Shown: positions 35,401 through 48,195, counted from the first letter of the stretch. The stretch is 64,000 nt of DNA from Corythucha ciliata (GCA_038030265.1 CM075941.1:59187952-59251951); one strand, 5' to 3'. Notes: a model not told the origin generated them from the letters alone. Made by a program: numbers and translations.

Positions 35401-36729
35401 CGTCAATTCTTTCCACTCAAGCATCTCTCTGTCCATTGCATATTTCCGCGTCCTGAAATCCCTGTCGAAGAAAAACCCTTCTAACCCATTTTTCGAGCAA
35501 TTTTTTTTTTACCCCTTCACGCCACATTTTTTTTTTTTTTTTTTTTTACAAACTCCTCGTCTTCCATCTTCCCTCGTCGAAAATATTGGTTTAGAAATTG
35601 CTCGGGCTGACATCAAATTTGTTTCGTTCAGCTTTCAGAATGAATTATAATAAAAACGTTCCAAGGCTGCGAAACAGCTTTCATGAGATTTTTTTTTTTT
35701 TTTTTTACGTGACTCGGAAAGTGATTAATCGCTAGTTAATTGCTGTTTGTTTTTCCCGGGGCTAAAAAAACTCAGACGATGATGATGACCTTCTAAAAAA
35801 ATGTATTAATCGCACAAAAATTCACATATTATACGAGGGAGTTTCACTTAATGGGAGTTGTGGCCTACTTTTTCACTTAAGTATAACAAGATTAATAGCT
35901 TTTTTTTTGTACACTTAATTGTTTCTGAAGTGAAAAAAGGAGCTATTAGATTTATTCGGAGGAATTTACCTTTTCTTAAAATGTGTTGTTTCCCAGCACC
36001 CATTCAGAATACAAAACCGTCTGTTCTTTGCCGTTGTTTTCAAGGAATTATTCATCAACGAAAGCATTACCGCTCATCCTTCTTCGCCCTTAAAACATTA
36101 AAAACACACTTAAATCCTAGCATTTCCTCTTTTGTGTACGCTGCGTATATTATACGCTTGGCAAAAAGAGATGAGTGTTACGAGCGTAGGCGAGATGGAA
36201 GTTGTAGATACGGTAATTGAGGGAAACCACGAGTTTATATTAAATGGGTTGGGTATCAGCGTGAGAAATGAGAACTGTCGCACATGAAGACACAAATCTT
36301 ACATCTAGTTTTACTCAAAACTCTTCGTTTCATTCTGTCCAACATGGAATATTCCTTTTAAAGCCGCTTTTCATTCATTCAGTGAACCGTCAGCGTCGGG
36401 AAACTAATGAATTGTTTTTTTACTGGTGTCTCGCGGTTCGTGCCGTAAAAATGGGCATCAAAAACTGTAACTTTAACTGTTGTCTAACCAAACAATAAGG
36501 TGAATTTGACGCATTCACTTTGTGGAATAAAAGCCATCCTGGCTATATATTTCGAGAGTTAAGAATTGGCATCGATTCAATCAACGTGGTGAGAAATAGC
36601 GTGCGCGTGGGAGTTGATGGGAGAGCCAGCTTATAATAATTATGTATGAACGAGCGTCGTTGTAGCTTCTCTTTTTAATTAACTGACTCGTGTTAATCAT
36701 TTGCTACTAGAAAACTAATTATAATACAC
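32472..36729. other. Long stretch without a supported gene
   Basis: Holds the upstream side of the Myb-like gene, where its first exon should be. A 72-codon open frame on minus (33177-32959) has no recognised motif. CCCGCATGTTCGTAATAGG (about 33471-33489) and CCCGCCTGTTCTTAATACC (about 33396-33414) form a short direct repeat. T- and CT-rich runs lie between 35250 and 35710. Confidence 0.45.
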
Positions 36730-39507
36730 AAAATAAAGAGTTGGATTCTGGACTGAATGTCATTTGAGCAGAAAGTGTGTTTCTCCACGTAAGTAGTGCT
36801 TCGTTATATGTCTTCGCCTCTACTCTCCAACTTTAAAAGACGTTTGACGAGCTTCACAGCAGACTCAGCCTTGCCGTTGGACTGTTGATGCTGGGGTGAC
36901 GAAGTCTTCAGCGTAAAATTCCAATCTTTAGAAAACCGCTGGAATTCGCGGGACTTGAAATTCGAACCTTCATCTGTAAAAACAATTTTAGGCACACCAT
37001 ACCTAGCGAAATAATTCTTCAAAGCCTTTATTGTTTCTTCAGAGCCTTGATCTTCCAGTTCGGTTCACTCAAAAAAGGACGAAAAATAGTCACAGGCAAC
37101 GAGATAGTTCTTTCCGTTAAACTGCAGCAAATCAACGCCTATTTCTAACCAAGGACCACACGGCGTCTCTCTGAGAACAAGTGGTTCATTTTGATTCCGC
37201 GCCACATCTAAATCCTCGCACATTGAACACACTTTAGCATATCTTTGAATGTCATCGGACATTTTCAGCCAAAACACACGAGTTTTTGCGAGGTCTACCA
37301 TTTTGGAATAGAGCAGCGCCCAATCCATAGCGGCTAGCGTCCACTTGAAGAGTAATGCTATTCGATGCGTCAAAATATTTGAGAGTAGGTGCATTTTGCA
37401 ACTTATCTTTTAACAAAATCCAGGAATCCTCCATTTCATCTGTCCATTCACCACTATAGGCTCTCAATGGGGCTGCCTTTTGCGATAAACCCGGTACAAA
37501 TTTCGACAAATAGTTGACAATGCCGAGAAACGACAACATCTGAGACGCGTCTTGAGGACGAGGCATTTCCTTGATCGCTCGGATTTTTTCAGGGTCTGCT
37601 TTGAGTCCACTGGACGTGAAAATATGTCCCATGTAGCGTATTTCTGATTTCGCGAAGACACATTTGTTTTTGTTCAATCGCAGATTTCGTTCTTTGGCTC
37701 GCTGAAATACATCCTCGACCTTTTTGTCATGATCTTTCATCGCTTCCGCCTGAGTGTTTCCTACACCATAAATCAAAATATCGTCTGCGATCGCAATGAC
37801 ACCTGATAACCCATCCATGATGTTGTAAATTCTCCTTTGGAATTCCTCTGGAGCCACAGAAATCCCAAACGGACATTTATTATAACAATAACGACCGTAA
37901 GGCGTCCAAAACGTAGTCAATTCTTGGGATTCTTTGGCTAAAGGCATTTGAAAAAATCCATTTTTTGCATCGACCACACTAAAAACTTTGGCTTTTGCGA
38001 GTAGTGGTGTGACTTCTTCTACAGTAGGAGTAATGAAACGATTTCTGATCAAAGACGCATTCAAATGCTTTGGGGCAATGCACAAGCGGTTCTTTTTTGG
38101 TCCCATTATAAAAACCATGTTTGTGGTCCATTGGGTAGCATGATTAACTTTTCGTATAATACCGTTTTTTTCTAACTGATATAATTCTTCCTTTATTTTG
38201 CTGCGTACGCCGACGGATAATCTTCTTGGAGACTCAATCACTGGAACAGCGTCTTCACGAAGCTGCAATTTAAGTTCGCCTATTTCGCCTACGGTAGTCT
38301 CATCAAAAATTTCTTTGAATTTTTCTAATTGAACTTTTTTAACTTTAACGCTGGAGTGGTGACAAACCAAATCCATCCCAAGTGAAGCCTTGAGGCCCAA
38401 GATTATATCATCGTGTTTAGTAATCAGGAATCTTGCCTTGTAAGTCTTGTCATCGTGCATAACACGTAAAATGCACTCACCTTCCGACCGTTCTCGTTGC
38501 CCATTAAAGCAACGCAGCATTTGCCCCGATGGTGTGATAACCGGCTGCGATCGAAGGCTCTTTATTTGCTTCCAGCCAATTAGGTTGCAGGAGGCGCCGG
38601 TGTCTATCTGCGCGACGCATTCCGTACCATTGATGACAACCTCAACCACGAGTCTGTCAGCTTGTTTTGCCGAGCTGATGTTCATAATGCTTTCCTCACT
38701 GTCCGACAGCACCGAACAGCTGCCTTGTGCCTCTCGAGAATTGACTGCCTTGACCATTTGCTTGGACGAACGACACACCACGGCGAAGTGGTCCCGTTTG
38801 CCACAATTCATGCAACTTTTCCCAAACGCCGGGCATTTATTTTTGTCAAATATGTGCCGTTTACCACAAAATTTGCAGTCTCTTACGTTGAGTTTATGTT
38901 GACGACCACTTGGCGACTGCTTTGATATCGAGGTTCGAGATAGTTGACAATTTCGTTTCCGAGCTGCTGGCTCATGCTAGACAATTGCTTGGTAGTCTCT
39001 TCAATTGCAGCGGCCTCATCAACAACTTTGGAGAGCGTCAACTTCCGTTGTTGCAGTAGCCTTCTACGGAAATCATGGTCACGGATTCCCACTACAAACC
39101 TATCACGTACCATTTCTTCTTCAAGTACTCCAAAATCGCAAGAGCCTGCCTTTTCTTTCAAAATTCTCAAAAATTCAGAAAACGACATTCCCTCCTACTG
39201 ATAAAGTGAGAAAAAAAACGTACCTTTCGTAAACGACATTCTTTTGAGGGGTTATTTCGGCATCAAGAGCTGCAATGATTCTGTCAACCTTTTCTTCTTC
39301 TAGGAGTTTTAATTGCTTGAGAAGTCGCATACCTTCTCTCCCGATGACCGCTTTGAACACAGCCGTTCGCTTCCGGTCGTTTTCCTCCTCAAGACCTGTG
39401 CCGATTTCGTAGTTTTTCCACCCATCTTTGAAAAGAAGCCAACTCTCACACAAGTTTTCTCCCACAGCGCATTTTAGGGGTTCAGGCACGGGTAACGTTG
39501 AGAACAT
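36730..39507 (-). pseudogene. Gypsy retrotransposon B: gag-pol with internal deletion
   Basis: Gag starts near 39507 (ENLCESWLLFKDGWKNYEIG) and breaks near 39210, where the frame is lost at a T-run and a TAG follows; it resumes at SFSEFLRILKEKAGSCDFG. Two CCHC knuckles (CKFCGKRH.., CMNCGKRDHFAVVC) lie at about 38877-38800 after another frameshift. Protease has an intact DTGAS near 38620. Reverse transcriptase has IADDIL and GFFQMP. RNase H starts (LQVDASRYGLGAALF) and is then cut: the sequence jumps to the integrase zinc-binding region (RYAKVCSMCEDL). Integrase core blocks VDLLQFNGKNYLVACDYFS and VPKIVFTDEGSNF follow, with a TGA near 37067. The end continues in another frame to about 36730. 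No LTR recognised. Confidence 0.85.
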
Positions 39508-41194
39508 CGCACTTTTATCGATGTTGACTGCTAAATTGGCCTCGGCCAACTTTTGTAGGACGAGGTATGTCCTTTTCTCACATTCATCCTTAGAGTGGCC
39601 TCCGACTAGGATGTCATCGATGTACACGCGTATCAATGGATCGTTGAGTAGGTCACCTAGAACATGAGTCATGGCTCGCTGAAATTTGGATGGGGAATTC
39701 TTCCAGCCGAAGGGAAGCCGGTTGAACTCAAAATGGCCGAAAGGAAGTACAAAAGCAGTGAATTTTTCAGTATGTTCGGATAACTGGAATTGCAAGAAAC
39801 CGTCTTTCAAATCAAGTTTTGAAAAATAGTGACAATCACCGAAATTGCAAATAATGTCGTTTATAATAGGAAAAGGATCTAATTCGGCATGCTTGTTGAT
39901 TTCCCGATAATCCTGGCATAAACGCCAACTGCCATTTTCCTTCTGCACAATTACGCATGGAGAAGCGTACTCGGAAGTTGAGGGCCTAATGATTCTTTTT
40001 TCTAACAATTCTTGTACCTTTTGTTGAGCCCACGAGTACTTCTGCCTCGTCAGACGATAGGGTTCTTGTTTTACGATAGGAGCATTGCTTTTTAGAGAAA
40101 AGTCAATTTTGAAATCAGGCGTTTTCGTTTGATTGGTGAGTGATGGAAAGAATGAAAGAATATCAGATGTTGAAAGAATTTTTGGAGCCTTGCTTTTATC
40201 CTTGGGGGTTGATATGGAAGGTATGGGGCTTTTATCAACCAGGTTAAAATGGGTGTTACTTGTCGCCCGTTGATGCACCAATTGGTATCTCAGTTTGGCT
40301 AGCGTGGGGTGCCCAATGATTAAGTCATAAGACAGGTCATCCATCACATAGGCCTTTTCTTCCACTTCAACGCCGTTTGATACGATTTTAATTGAAACAG
40401 AAGTGCTTATCCGCTCAGTGGACCCATTTAATCCTTTTAAAATTTTACTTTCTTTCACACACGGCCATTTATTCTGTACAACTACCTTGGACCTCACGAT
40501 GTTGACAGTGGCACCCGTACCCAGCAATACCTCCATTGGAATATTATTTATTAGAAACTTTTGGGTGAGAGGGGAATGAACTGAGTAGGCCACAAAATAT
40601 GATGAAAAAAAATCCGAATTTTTTACTTTTGCTTCATCTTCAACACAGAAAGTATTTTTGAATGGAATCTTCTTTTGCATCTCTTGCTTGTCTCCCTTGA
40701 AGGAAGCCATAGGCTCTAACGGCTTAAGTTTTTCTAAAGCGTGACGAAAGTCATCCCTTGAATTGAACTCCTGATGGGAAAGATGAGTTTGAAACGTTTG
40801 GGGCAGGCCAAGCATGACTAAAAGTATGAATGCCCGATCTGGAAGTTCACCGTAAGCTAGAGAAAGCAGCCTCTGCTTTTCGTAGAAAAACTCCATGAGA
40901 TGTCCTCCCCTGTAGTGCCACTGATTCGCTTTTATAGCCAGATCCAAAGGGTTTTGACCAAAAGCCTTCATGAAGGACTCCTTCCATCCACGCCAATCGT
41001 AGTCATGATGTCTTTTAAGCGATACTACCCGAATCGAAATGGGTAACCAGATTGAATTTCTTCTGCTCGTCTGTACACCAGTGATTTGTGTCACAGGCTT
41101 TTTCGTAGACATTCATCCAGGTCCTCCATGGATCCTGCTTTTTCCCGTCGAACTTAGCGATTTCTTTACTTAGCGAGTTTGGAGGGAACTGCAT
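39508..41194 (-). pseudogene. Gypsy retrotransposon A: gag-protease-RT, 3' part missing
   Basis: ATG at 41194 opens MQFPPNSLSKEIAKFDGKK and a gag region. One frameshift near 41030 moves into the long frame, which continues DWRGWKESFMKAFGQNP. The protease motif reads LLGTGATVNIV: the catalytic Asp codon (40521-40519) is GGT, Gly. Reverse transcriptase is complete up to the palm, with DYREINKHAELDPFPI, FSKLDLKDGFLQF, LPFGWKNSPSKFQ and YIDDILVGG (codons about 39624-39598). The frame then passes directly into gag of element B at 39507. Downstream RNase H and integrase of A are absent. No 5' LTR recognised. Confidence 0.85.
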
Positions 41195-41948
41195 GTATTT
41201 ATATTTTGAGGTGTTACACTGGTCGATTGATAAATGCTAGCCGCTCAACGTCTGAAAACAAAAACGCTTCCTACTTATCGAAAAAAAAAATAAACAAATT
41301 TGTCTTTTGCTGGTTCTAACGGGAGGGGAGACTAAACAAGCACTGCATCAAATGCAGTGAAGATGAAGCGACAATTTTGGGAGAAGTAGGATTTGGCGAG
41401 ACTACGTCAAAAATTATTGGCCACAGAATTACCTAGTAATCGAAACCCATAGTTGTTTCTTGGTATGTAAAACGTGAATACGACCTTTGTTTGGAAGAAA
41501 AATCATTTTCCGGGCATGTTTTCCTCGTAGGGGAATGCTATTTTAAGTCTTTTTTGCAATGCATTCATTGATGTACTCGAAAAAAACGGAACATAGGAGT
41601 ACTATCGTGTGGTCCTCCACACAGTTTTTTCATCTGTATGCTCTTCTTATTCGGAAGCCCATAGTGGTTTGCCTCCCCTCCCTCCCCACCATCATACTTT
41701 CTCAAGCTTTTCGGCAATTCTCGCTCCATTGTACAAGGAAAATATAATGTGACGGGAGCTCTGCTTTCACCTCGACGTTATTCCGCTTGCTATGAGCTTC
41801 TGGCTCATCCTGTTCTCCTATAATGGATTCGGTACCAAAACAGGTCAAAAACCGAGGATTTCGTCCCTTTTTCCTTGCCATTTTTGACAAATTTGAAACT
41901 TTCGTACTACGAGAATGGCATGAGCTCGTCCACAGGGGAGCTTTTTAA
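41195..41948. other. Non-coding spacer, nothing recognised
   Basis: This is where a leader and LTR of Gypsy A should lie, but no primer site or LTR end was identified. Confidence 0.4.
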
Positions 41949-42400
41949 AAAAAATGCACCGAGCGTGCGGCCCGTAGTCTTCGTTTCAACCTCATACCCT
42001 CAAGCCACCAGGGCTGCCTGGTCCTGATCTCATCAGACCGGCAATTGAGGACTGATGAGGCCGCACGCTCGGTGGGTCCCACCCCCCAACATCTTCATCA
42101 TTCAGTATTGAACTCGGCCGTGGCGCCTAGCCACAACATCCCCATTCCCCGCATCGCCCTCACGCGGTTCTCATCAGTCCTGCGGTGAGCCGGGTCCTCC
42201 CTGACTTAGTTTTACAAGGTCGGGTTGAGCGCCGGGGCCGGGCGGGGATCGTAGTGCAGTAACACCTGCGCTCCTGGCGAGGAGCGGTCCATTGGCTCCG
42301 TACCTGGCTCAATTGCTGGGCTGATGAGACCAGGACCCTGGTGGCTGATGAAGATATGGGGTCGAACCGGAGACTGGGCATCTCGCTCGGTGCAATTTTT
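41949..42400. mobile_element. Foldback element with ~105-bp inverted arms
   Basis: The left arm (about 41949-42052) and the right arm read on minus (42400-42297) both begin AAAAATGCACCGAGCG or near it, and both contain AGCCACCAGGG..CTGGT and CTCATCAG..CAATTGAG blocks. GGCCGCACGCTCGGTG at about 42060-42075 makes a second, internal inverted copy of the end. On minus the right arm holds CCGGTTCGACCCC, a match to a tRNA B-box, so the arms could be two head-to-head SINE-like copies. The core (about 42115-42250) has a diverged relative at 48790-48940. Confidence 0.65.
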
Positions 42401-42899
42401 CAGGATTGTTCGGTAGGTCCCATCCCCAACATCTATTTGCCTAATCTAAGGGAGTCCGAAACTATTCAAAAACTACGATTTTGCCCCCTGTTGCTGTCGT
42501 TCTCGTGCTTTTAGGCAATTCTCGGTCCATCCTATTCTGTACCAAAACATGTCAAAATCTATTATCTTGGTATACTTCATTTCTAAAACTGAGCACACTG
42601 CTAATTTGCAGATTTTAGAGTCTCCTTCGCGGATGAAATTGAGAGTTTCTGAAGGGCTTTTACGCGGCACAAATTAAGAAGCGTAATGAATTGTTTTTGG
42701 GGCAAATTCCTCGGCTGATATTATGAAAAAACGCTATGGTTTGCTGCAGAAATCAAGAAAACCCGCCAATTCATGGTTTCTCGAGGCAACCTCGTGTCTG
42801 AACATGGGCGTAGTCAGCGGGGGGGTAGGGGTGGGCAACTGCTCACCCCTAGAATCAAAAACGCAGATATTTTGGAGCAGCTGCCCACCCCCAAAATTC

Positions 42900-43145
42900 C
42901 AAAAAAATTTCCCTGATCTGGCTTACAGAAAACAAATTCATTATATTTCGCTCTTAAAACCAATTTTGCGGATTTTCTCACTAAAAAACAACACATTTTC
43001 GCACATCGGTTTCACCAAAAAACAAAAATTTCGGATGTTTGTTGCTGACAAACCGATTTCGAGGGTCGGCTTAACTTGGAAACCGATTTTGATGATTTTT
43101 CGCACTAAAATCCCATTTTCGCAAGGTCGACGCGCAATTTCGTGT
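42900..43145 (+). repeat. ~30-bp minisatellite family B, patch
   Basis: Units such as ACCGATTTCGAGGGTCGGCT and AACCGATTTTGATGATTTTT recur about every 30 bp. The 149-codon open frame across it is a repeat artefact. Confidence 0.6.
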
Positions 43146-43499
43146 GTTTGGGTTAGCTCAAATCGTGTTTAGCCCGCTGTGCTATAAAGACTTACGGTGG
43201 GAGGGATACTGCCAGCTCTGTTTACCGTCTCAGGTATAAAATTTGAAGTTTATCTCCAAAAGTATCACTTTCCGGGGTGAGGGGGGACAAGTTTCAATTT
43301 TTCGACATGAAATCCGAAATAGAAGGCTACAAACGACAGGTTTCCAGCAAATATTTATTTTTTGACGGATAGTGGCCGTTTCTGTGCAAATTTAGTCTCT
43401 GATGACCGTGAATTGACGCGATTCTAACCTCCAGATCCTGTAAAAAGGCACTAGTTTATCTGTTATTTTCGCCAGTGAATCTGCCCACAGGCATGGTGG

Positions 43500-44012
43500 A
43501 TCTAGTTTTTTCTCATGAGGAGTTGCGCAGAATCCCCCCTCCCACCATTCAGCTCGTGAATGAGCACTATTTGTAGCGTCGAATTGACGTTTTTCTTTAA
43601 TTTTAGGTGAAACTGAGTGCTTTTTCTCAATTCTACGTCGAACTATAGCCTATTTTCTTCATTTTAACCGTTAAAAGGTCTCAAAAAATCGTGAATAACC
43701 CATTTTTGATTTACTATTCTAATTACGGCCACCACTGGGCATCGCCTACAAATCGCGAATAGGTGCGTTCTGTCAATTTCAGCCGCAAAAGAACAGTTTT
43801 TCCTCAATGTAACCTGTGAATGAACGCTATTTCTCAATTTTAGCCACGACAATTACACTATAATCAACAAAAAACTGTGACAATTTTGCCAATTCATTTT
43901 CCCTAAATTTTAACCGCATATTCGTGCTTAATCTCAATTCTGCCTTGAGCAATTCCCCCCTTCAAATTTCAGCAGTGAAAAGGTCCACATAATACTCATG
44001 TTAACGAATTTC
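43500..44012 (+). repeat. ~30-bp minisatellite family A, patch
   Basis: Degenerate units with TTTCTCAATTTTAGCC and GAATTGACG/GAATGAACG cores. It ends where the LINE 3' fragment begins. Confidence 0.65.
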
Positions 44013-44019
44013 ATTAATT

Positions 44020-44671
44020 TTGATCCGGACGTTGCATTGCCACCCCGGGGGCCATTTCCAGGCCGGTGGTCAAATCACGGCTGGTGGCGGATTGTGGTGT
44101 ATCGGCCCTGCTGGACTCAGGCAACGCAGTTATGCTAGGGTGGGTGCCAGGACATGCTGGCATACCAGGGAATGAGAGAGCGGATGAGTTTGTCAGGCGA
44201 GGGGCCATGACAGAGAGTATCGGCCCTGAGCCCGCAGTAGGCATGGCTAGGGATACAGGAACGGGGGAAATTCGGAAATGGGCGATGAGAGAGGCCCAGG
44301 CTATTTGGGCGGCAGAGGCCCATTGTAGGCAGGCAAAATAGAGGATAAAGAAATACGAGGACAAAACAACAAAGTGGTTGTTGGGGTTGGGAAGGCAACA
44401 AGCCAGAACGATTGTAGGATCGTACACAGGTCATTTCGCGGTGCGGAAACACTTGCACACGATGGGACTGATAGCGGACCCAACTTGTGAAGGGTGTGGG
44501 CTGCAAGAGGAGTCGATGAAACATGGTCTTTGTGACTGTGATAGATTCGCGGCGGCAAGAATGGCAGTATTCGGAACGGATAGGTTGACCGAGCTAGAAT
44601 TCTCCAGGGCTCAGGGTGTCCAGGTGCTGGAGTTTCTAGGGAGGGTAAGGAGGTTTGGGGAGCCGAGCTAG
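44020..44671 (+). pseudogene. LINE 3' end: RNase H C-terminal half and tail domain
   Basis: The frame gives VADCGVSALLDSG, MLGWVPGHAGIPGNERADEF (late RNase H), then WAMREAQAIWAAEAHCRQAK. A single in-frame TAG at 44339-44341 interrupts. The same frame then continues with YEDKTTKWLLGLGRQQA, GHFAVRKHLHTMGL and CEGCGLQEESMKHGLCDC, a zinc-binding tail seen in I/R1-type LINEs, ending at TAG after GEPS. The 5' part is missing, as usual for 5'-truncated copies. Relatively GC-rich against its neighbours. It shares class with the fragment at 19830-20695. Confidence 0.8.
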
Positions 44672-47559
44672 CCCTTCCGAGTCCGGGACCCTCAATGGGT
44701 ATGACGTAGGGGCCCCCACTGGTGGCCTTGGCGTCACCGGACTCGGCTTGGAAACTATTCTGGAAGGAATTTCACGCTCTTAAAAATCGATAATTCACTG
44801 CTCTTGAAGTCAACCTCTGAGAAATGCACTTTTATCCTCAGTTTTTGTTTGTCACGTTGACGTTTTTGGTTGACACGTCTCAAATTGAGAAAGTGGGTTT
44901 TTGGGGCAATTTCAAGGATAAATTGAGAAACAGTCCCACGAATTTTCCCGCGGGCAGCCCTAAAGTACAAGGGAAGAATCTAAATGCACCTCACGATGGG
45001 CCTCACTGCGGGCAGCTTAGGGACCTTGGTAAAGACGGTCTCGAACAAATGTTACAGGAAGGATGCCGTTTTAAGACGTCGAGGCAACCACGCACGTTCG
45101 GGACCCGAACTTGGCGTACTTTGTGTTCGTCTCATAAAAAATATCGTCCATCTTTCCGCAACGGTCGATTGTACGTCAAACCCAGCGAGAGAAAAATAAA
45201 TTATACGTGCTCGATATAAAAGCTTCATGGGAAAGTAGCCGGAATTGAATTGAATTATACGGCGCAATCTTTTCACCACGAGTCCCCCACCCCCACTCCT
45301 TCGCCATTACTGCACACCCTTAAACTTAAGAAGGCTTTCCTCTTTTACCCAGAGTATTCAAAAGAGGAGAGTTGGTAAGCTACTTAGACTTTCTCAATCT
45401 TCCATTCAATAGTCATCTTTCCAAGCTTGAATCCAGTATAAAAAGACATTTCGATGACGCTTTGATGCCTGCCCGCCTCACCCCCATCACCCTGTACAAT
45501 TTCTTCGAGCCCTATAGAATGACAATGAGAGCCCGAGACATTTAATTATGATTGTCCCAGGAAAAGGGAATGTGAATTTTCATTGTTATCCAAAATTTTC
45601 CTCTCGGCGAATCTCTCTCAATTTCCATATCGAAGGCTATTAGTTTATTATTCTTGTGAAAATTTCGTTTATAATGAAAGATCCGGCGTTTGCTTTAATT
45701 CGTTAGGGAGTCAAAAATTAAGTTTGTATCCGACGCGGAAATTGAAGTCCTCCGCGAGCTCTTTCAAGGCTTTATTTTCAATACTTGCCACTATGATTTT
45801 GAACTCGTGTGTTGCGAGTTTTAAACAGAATCAGATATGACAATCAGCGTCATTCTTAACTCTGATAATGAAATCGGCCTTTTATATTGTTTCTCCGGTA
45901 TATTTCGCGACTTTCTATCCGGCTTTCTTTGGACAAAATAACAGGAAGTCACGCGGTCCTCGCCCCCCCCCCTCTCCACGTCGCATGAGCTGACTTTAAA
46001 ATCACTGTAATCCTGAAGAACGTTCACAAAATAAGATGTAGCGCAACAAAGGATAAAGTTAAAAATTACCGGTTTCCATGGCGTGGCTTCGCAAGGTGGA
46101 CTGAGTATTGTACTCGTGTACATTCTAGGTTTTTATAAAAGTTGAGTCATAAACTATACAAGTGAGCCATTCAATGGTAATTGCATCGTCAGTGAAACAG
46201 ATAAAATCTTGGATTCTAACAATTTTCGGATAATCGCTTCAAGTTGTCGTATTTCTTTTGTTTTATTCGAAGTTGTATGCAAATTTTTGTACCTATTTTA
46301 GGGGGATGCGCTGTTGACTAAGGACAAAAAAAAATTCGAATAACTCAGGGGCTAGAGGAGGGGGAATTGAATCGTATTATTCTTCGGGTTGCATGTGATC
46401 AGGGACAGATGGGTAAAGAGCTTCCGAAAAGAGACTAATGTCTCAATTACTTTTTAAGCATCCTCTCTGTTCTTTTGTATTGAAGTGGACCCTCTCTCTT
46501 TTTCGCCATATCCATAGGGGCCACTGTAAAATGAAATTACACCCTCTTTTAACAACCACCCTCTAATCCCCTCCCCCCCCACCGCCACAGCCCTTCATCA
46601 GGACCAACACATCATGACGACGCCGCCGACTTCCCCACCAACCCCTTTCCTCGACACCACGACAAATACTCTTTTCCTTTATACACGCGGAGTGTCTCTC
46701 TTTTTCTCTTTTGAACCTCCCTCCCCACCACCATTTTCATCCTTCGCCAAGAATTTATAGAACCCTCATTTGTCCACATTGTCCTTCCTCTTCACCGCGA
46801 GACCGCTCTTTTTGTTTCTTTCGCTTTTTAAATACCTTTCTCCCTTTCAAGTTCAAAACCTGACTAAAATTACGTGTCCACCCCCTTTTGGCTTGTTATT
46901 AAATTCCACTGTTGGTCCGTCTTTGTTTCAGGATTTCTTTTATGATCGCTATTTCAATAAAAAGTAGGTAATTTTTCAAATTAAAATACCTCAGGTAAAA
47001 AACCGAAAAGTAGGGTTTTTAAATTTGTTTCTCATCACAAAGCACGGAGGTGGAAAATTATCTTCAAAAGATAAAAAATAAGAAATAGAAATAAATACAA
47101 GCAAAATAATAATTTAGAGAATTATGAAAGAACAGAATTCAAATCATGGAATGGAAGGAGCCAACGAGGCGCTTGGACTTATCGCATGATTTAAAACCTC
47201 GTAACGCCACGGCTCATCTATTTTCTTGGCACCTATATCGTTCGTACTACAAAAAAAAAATCCAAAGCGCTCCTTATTGTCTGGCACGTTTCAAATTAAA
47301 CGTGAAACATTAATAAAGACGTCGTTAAACCGTGAGCTTACATCGTCAAAGTTTACTAAGACGAGCCTGTATAGGAAATGCGTCCCGTCGCGGATGATTA
47401 TTTATTTTTCCTTGCGGGGACGGCATAAGTCTGAGAGTGAAAATATATTATTCCAAAAGGTACAACAAAATGGAAATGTTGTCATTCCCCGGGTAAAATG
47501 GTCTAATCTTGCAATTAGGGTAATTAAGGGAGAAACTTCTACAGAAAGTTAACTCACGC
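44672..47559. other. Long stretch without a supported gene
   Basis: Contains C-rich tracts near 45960 and 46570 and pyrimidine-rich sequence at 46490-46830. Open frames are short and show no motifs. Confidence 0.45.
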
Positions 47560-48195
47560 AATGTTTACCTTGCAGGAAGTCAAACAGATCTCAAACTCAC
47601 CGCTATCTTCTTCAGATTAAAAGGATTAAGTGGGAAGGCTGGCTGGCGTAATCTACCAGGAGCTTTTAATAAACAATTAAAATACGTAAAAGTTGGTGAA
47701 AATTTCCTCCGTATGTCGTGGCAAAATTCCTGACAAGACGGATCAAACGTCAGTCGAATCGAATTTCCCCCATTCTAGTTCGGACGTCTCGTATTTCCAT
47801 GACGCTATCAACGTCACGAAAGAAACTTCACCTTCCCATCGTCCTCCCGCTGCTTTCATCTCAGACAAAAACACCACGCTTAACTCTCTGTTGTCCAAAT
47901 TTCAAAGCCTTTTTAGCGACTCAGCTGGCAAACTAAACGGACCACCCGTAGATATTTCACTTCACCCTGGGTCCAAACCGGGTTATGCTAGAGCTAGACC
48001 TATCCCTTTGTCCCTTCGTGAATTCCTACGCCACTGAGATCGACGAGAAAATTAAATCAGGTCTGTACATTCAAGTCGCTTCCTTGGAATGAGCGTCACC
48101 GACCCACACAGTATTGAAAAATAGTAAAATGGGAATAACCGGCGACTACAAAGCGACCCTTAATCCTCAACTAGACGATGACTGTTGTATCCTCA
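47560..48195 (+). pseudogene. Gypsy fragment: linker and N-terminal reverse transcriptase
   Basis: The plus frame gives NSLLSKFQSLFSDSAGKL, PPVDISLHPGSKPGYARARP and IPLSLREFL, the usual segment between protease and RT in K02A2.6-like Gypsy elements. After a 1-nt frameshift near 48025, further RT-start blocks (DEKIKSGLYIQV, GITGDYKATLNPQ) follow with an in-frame stop. It breaks off close to 48195, just before the repeat starting at 48239. The palm with the catalytic motif is missing. Confidence 0.8.

Noticed and set aside
42723..43172. 149-codon plus-strand ORF
   Set aside because: Explained by 30-bp repeat units: a period divisible by three keeps the frame open by chance.
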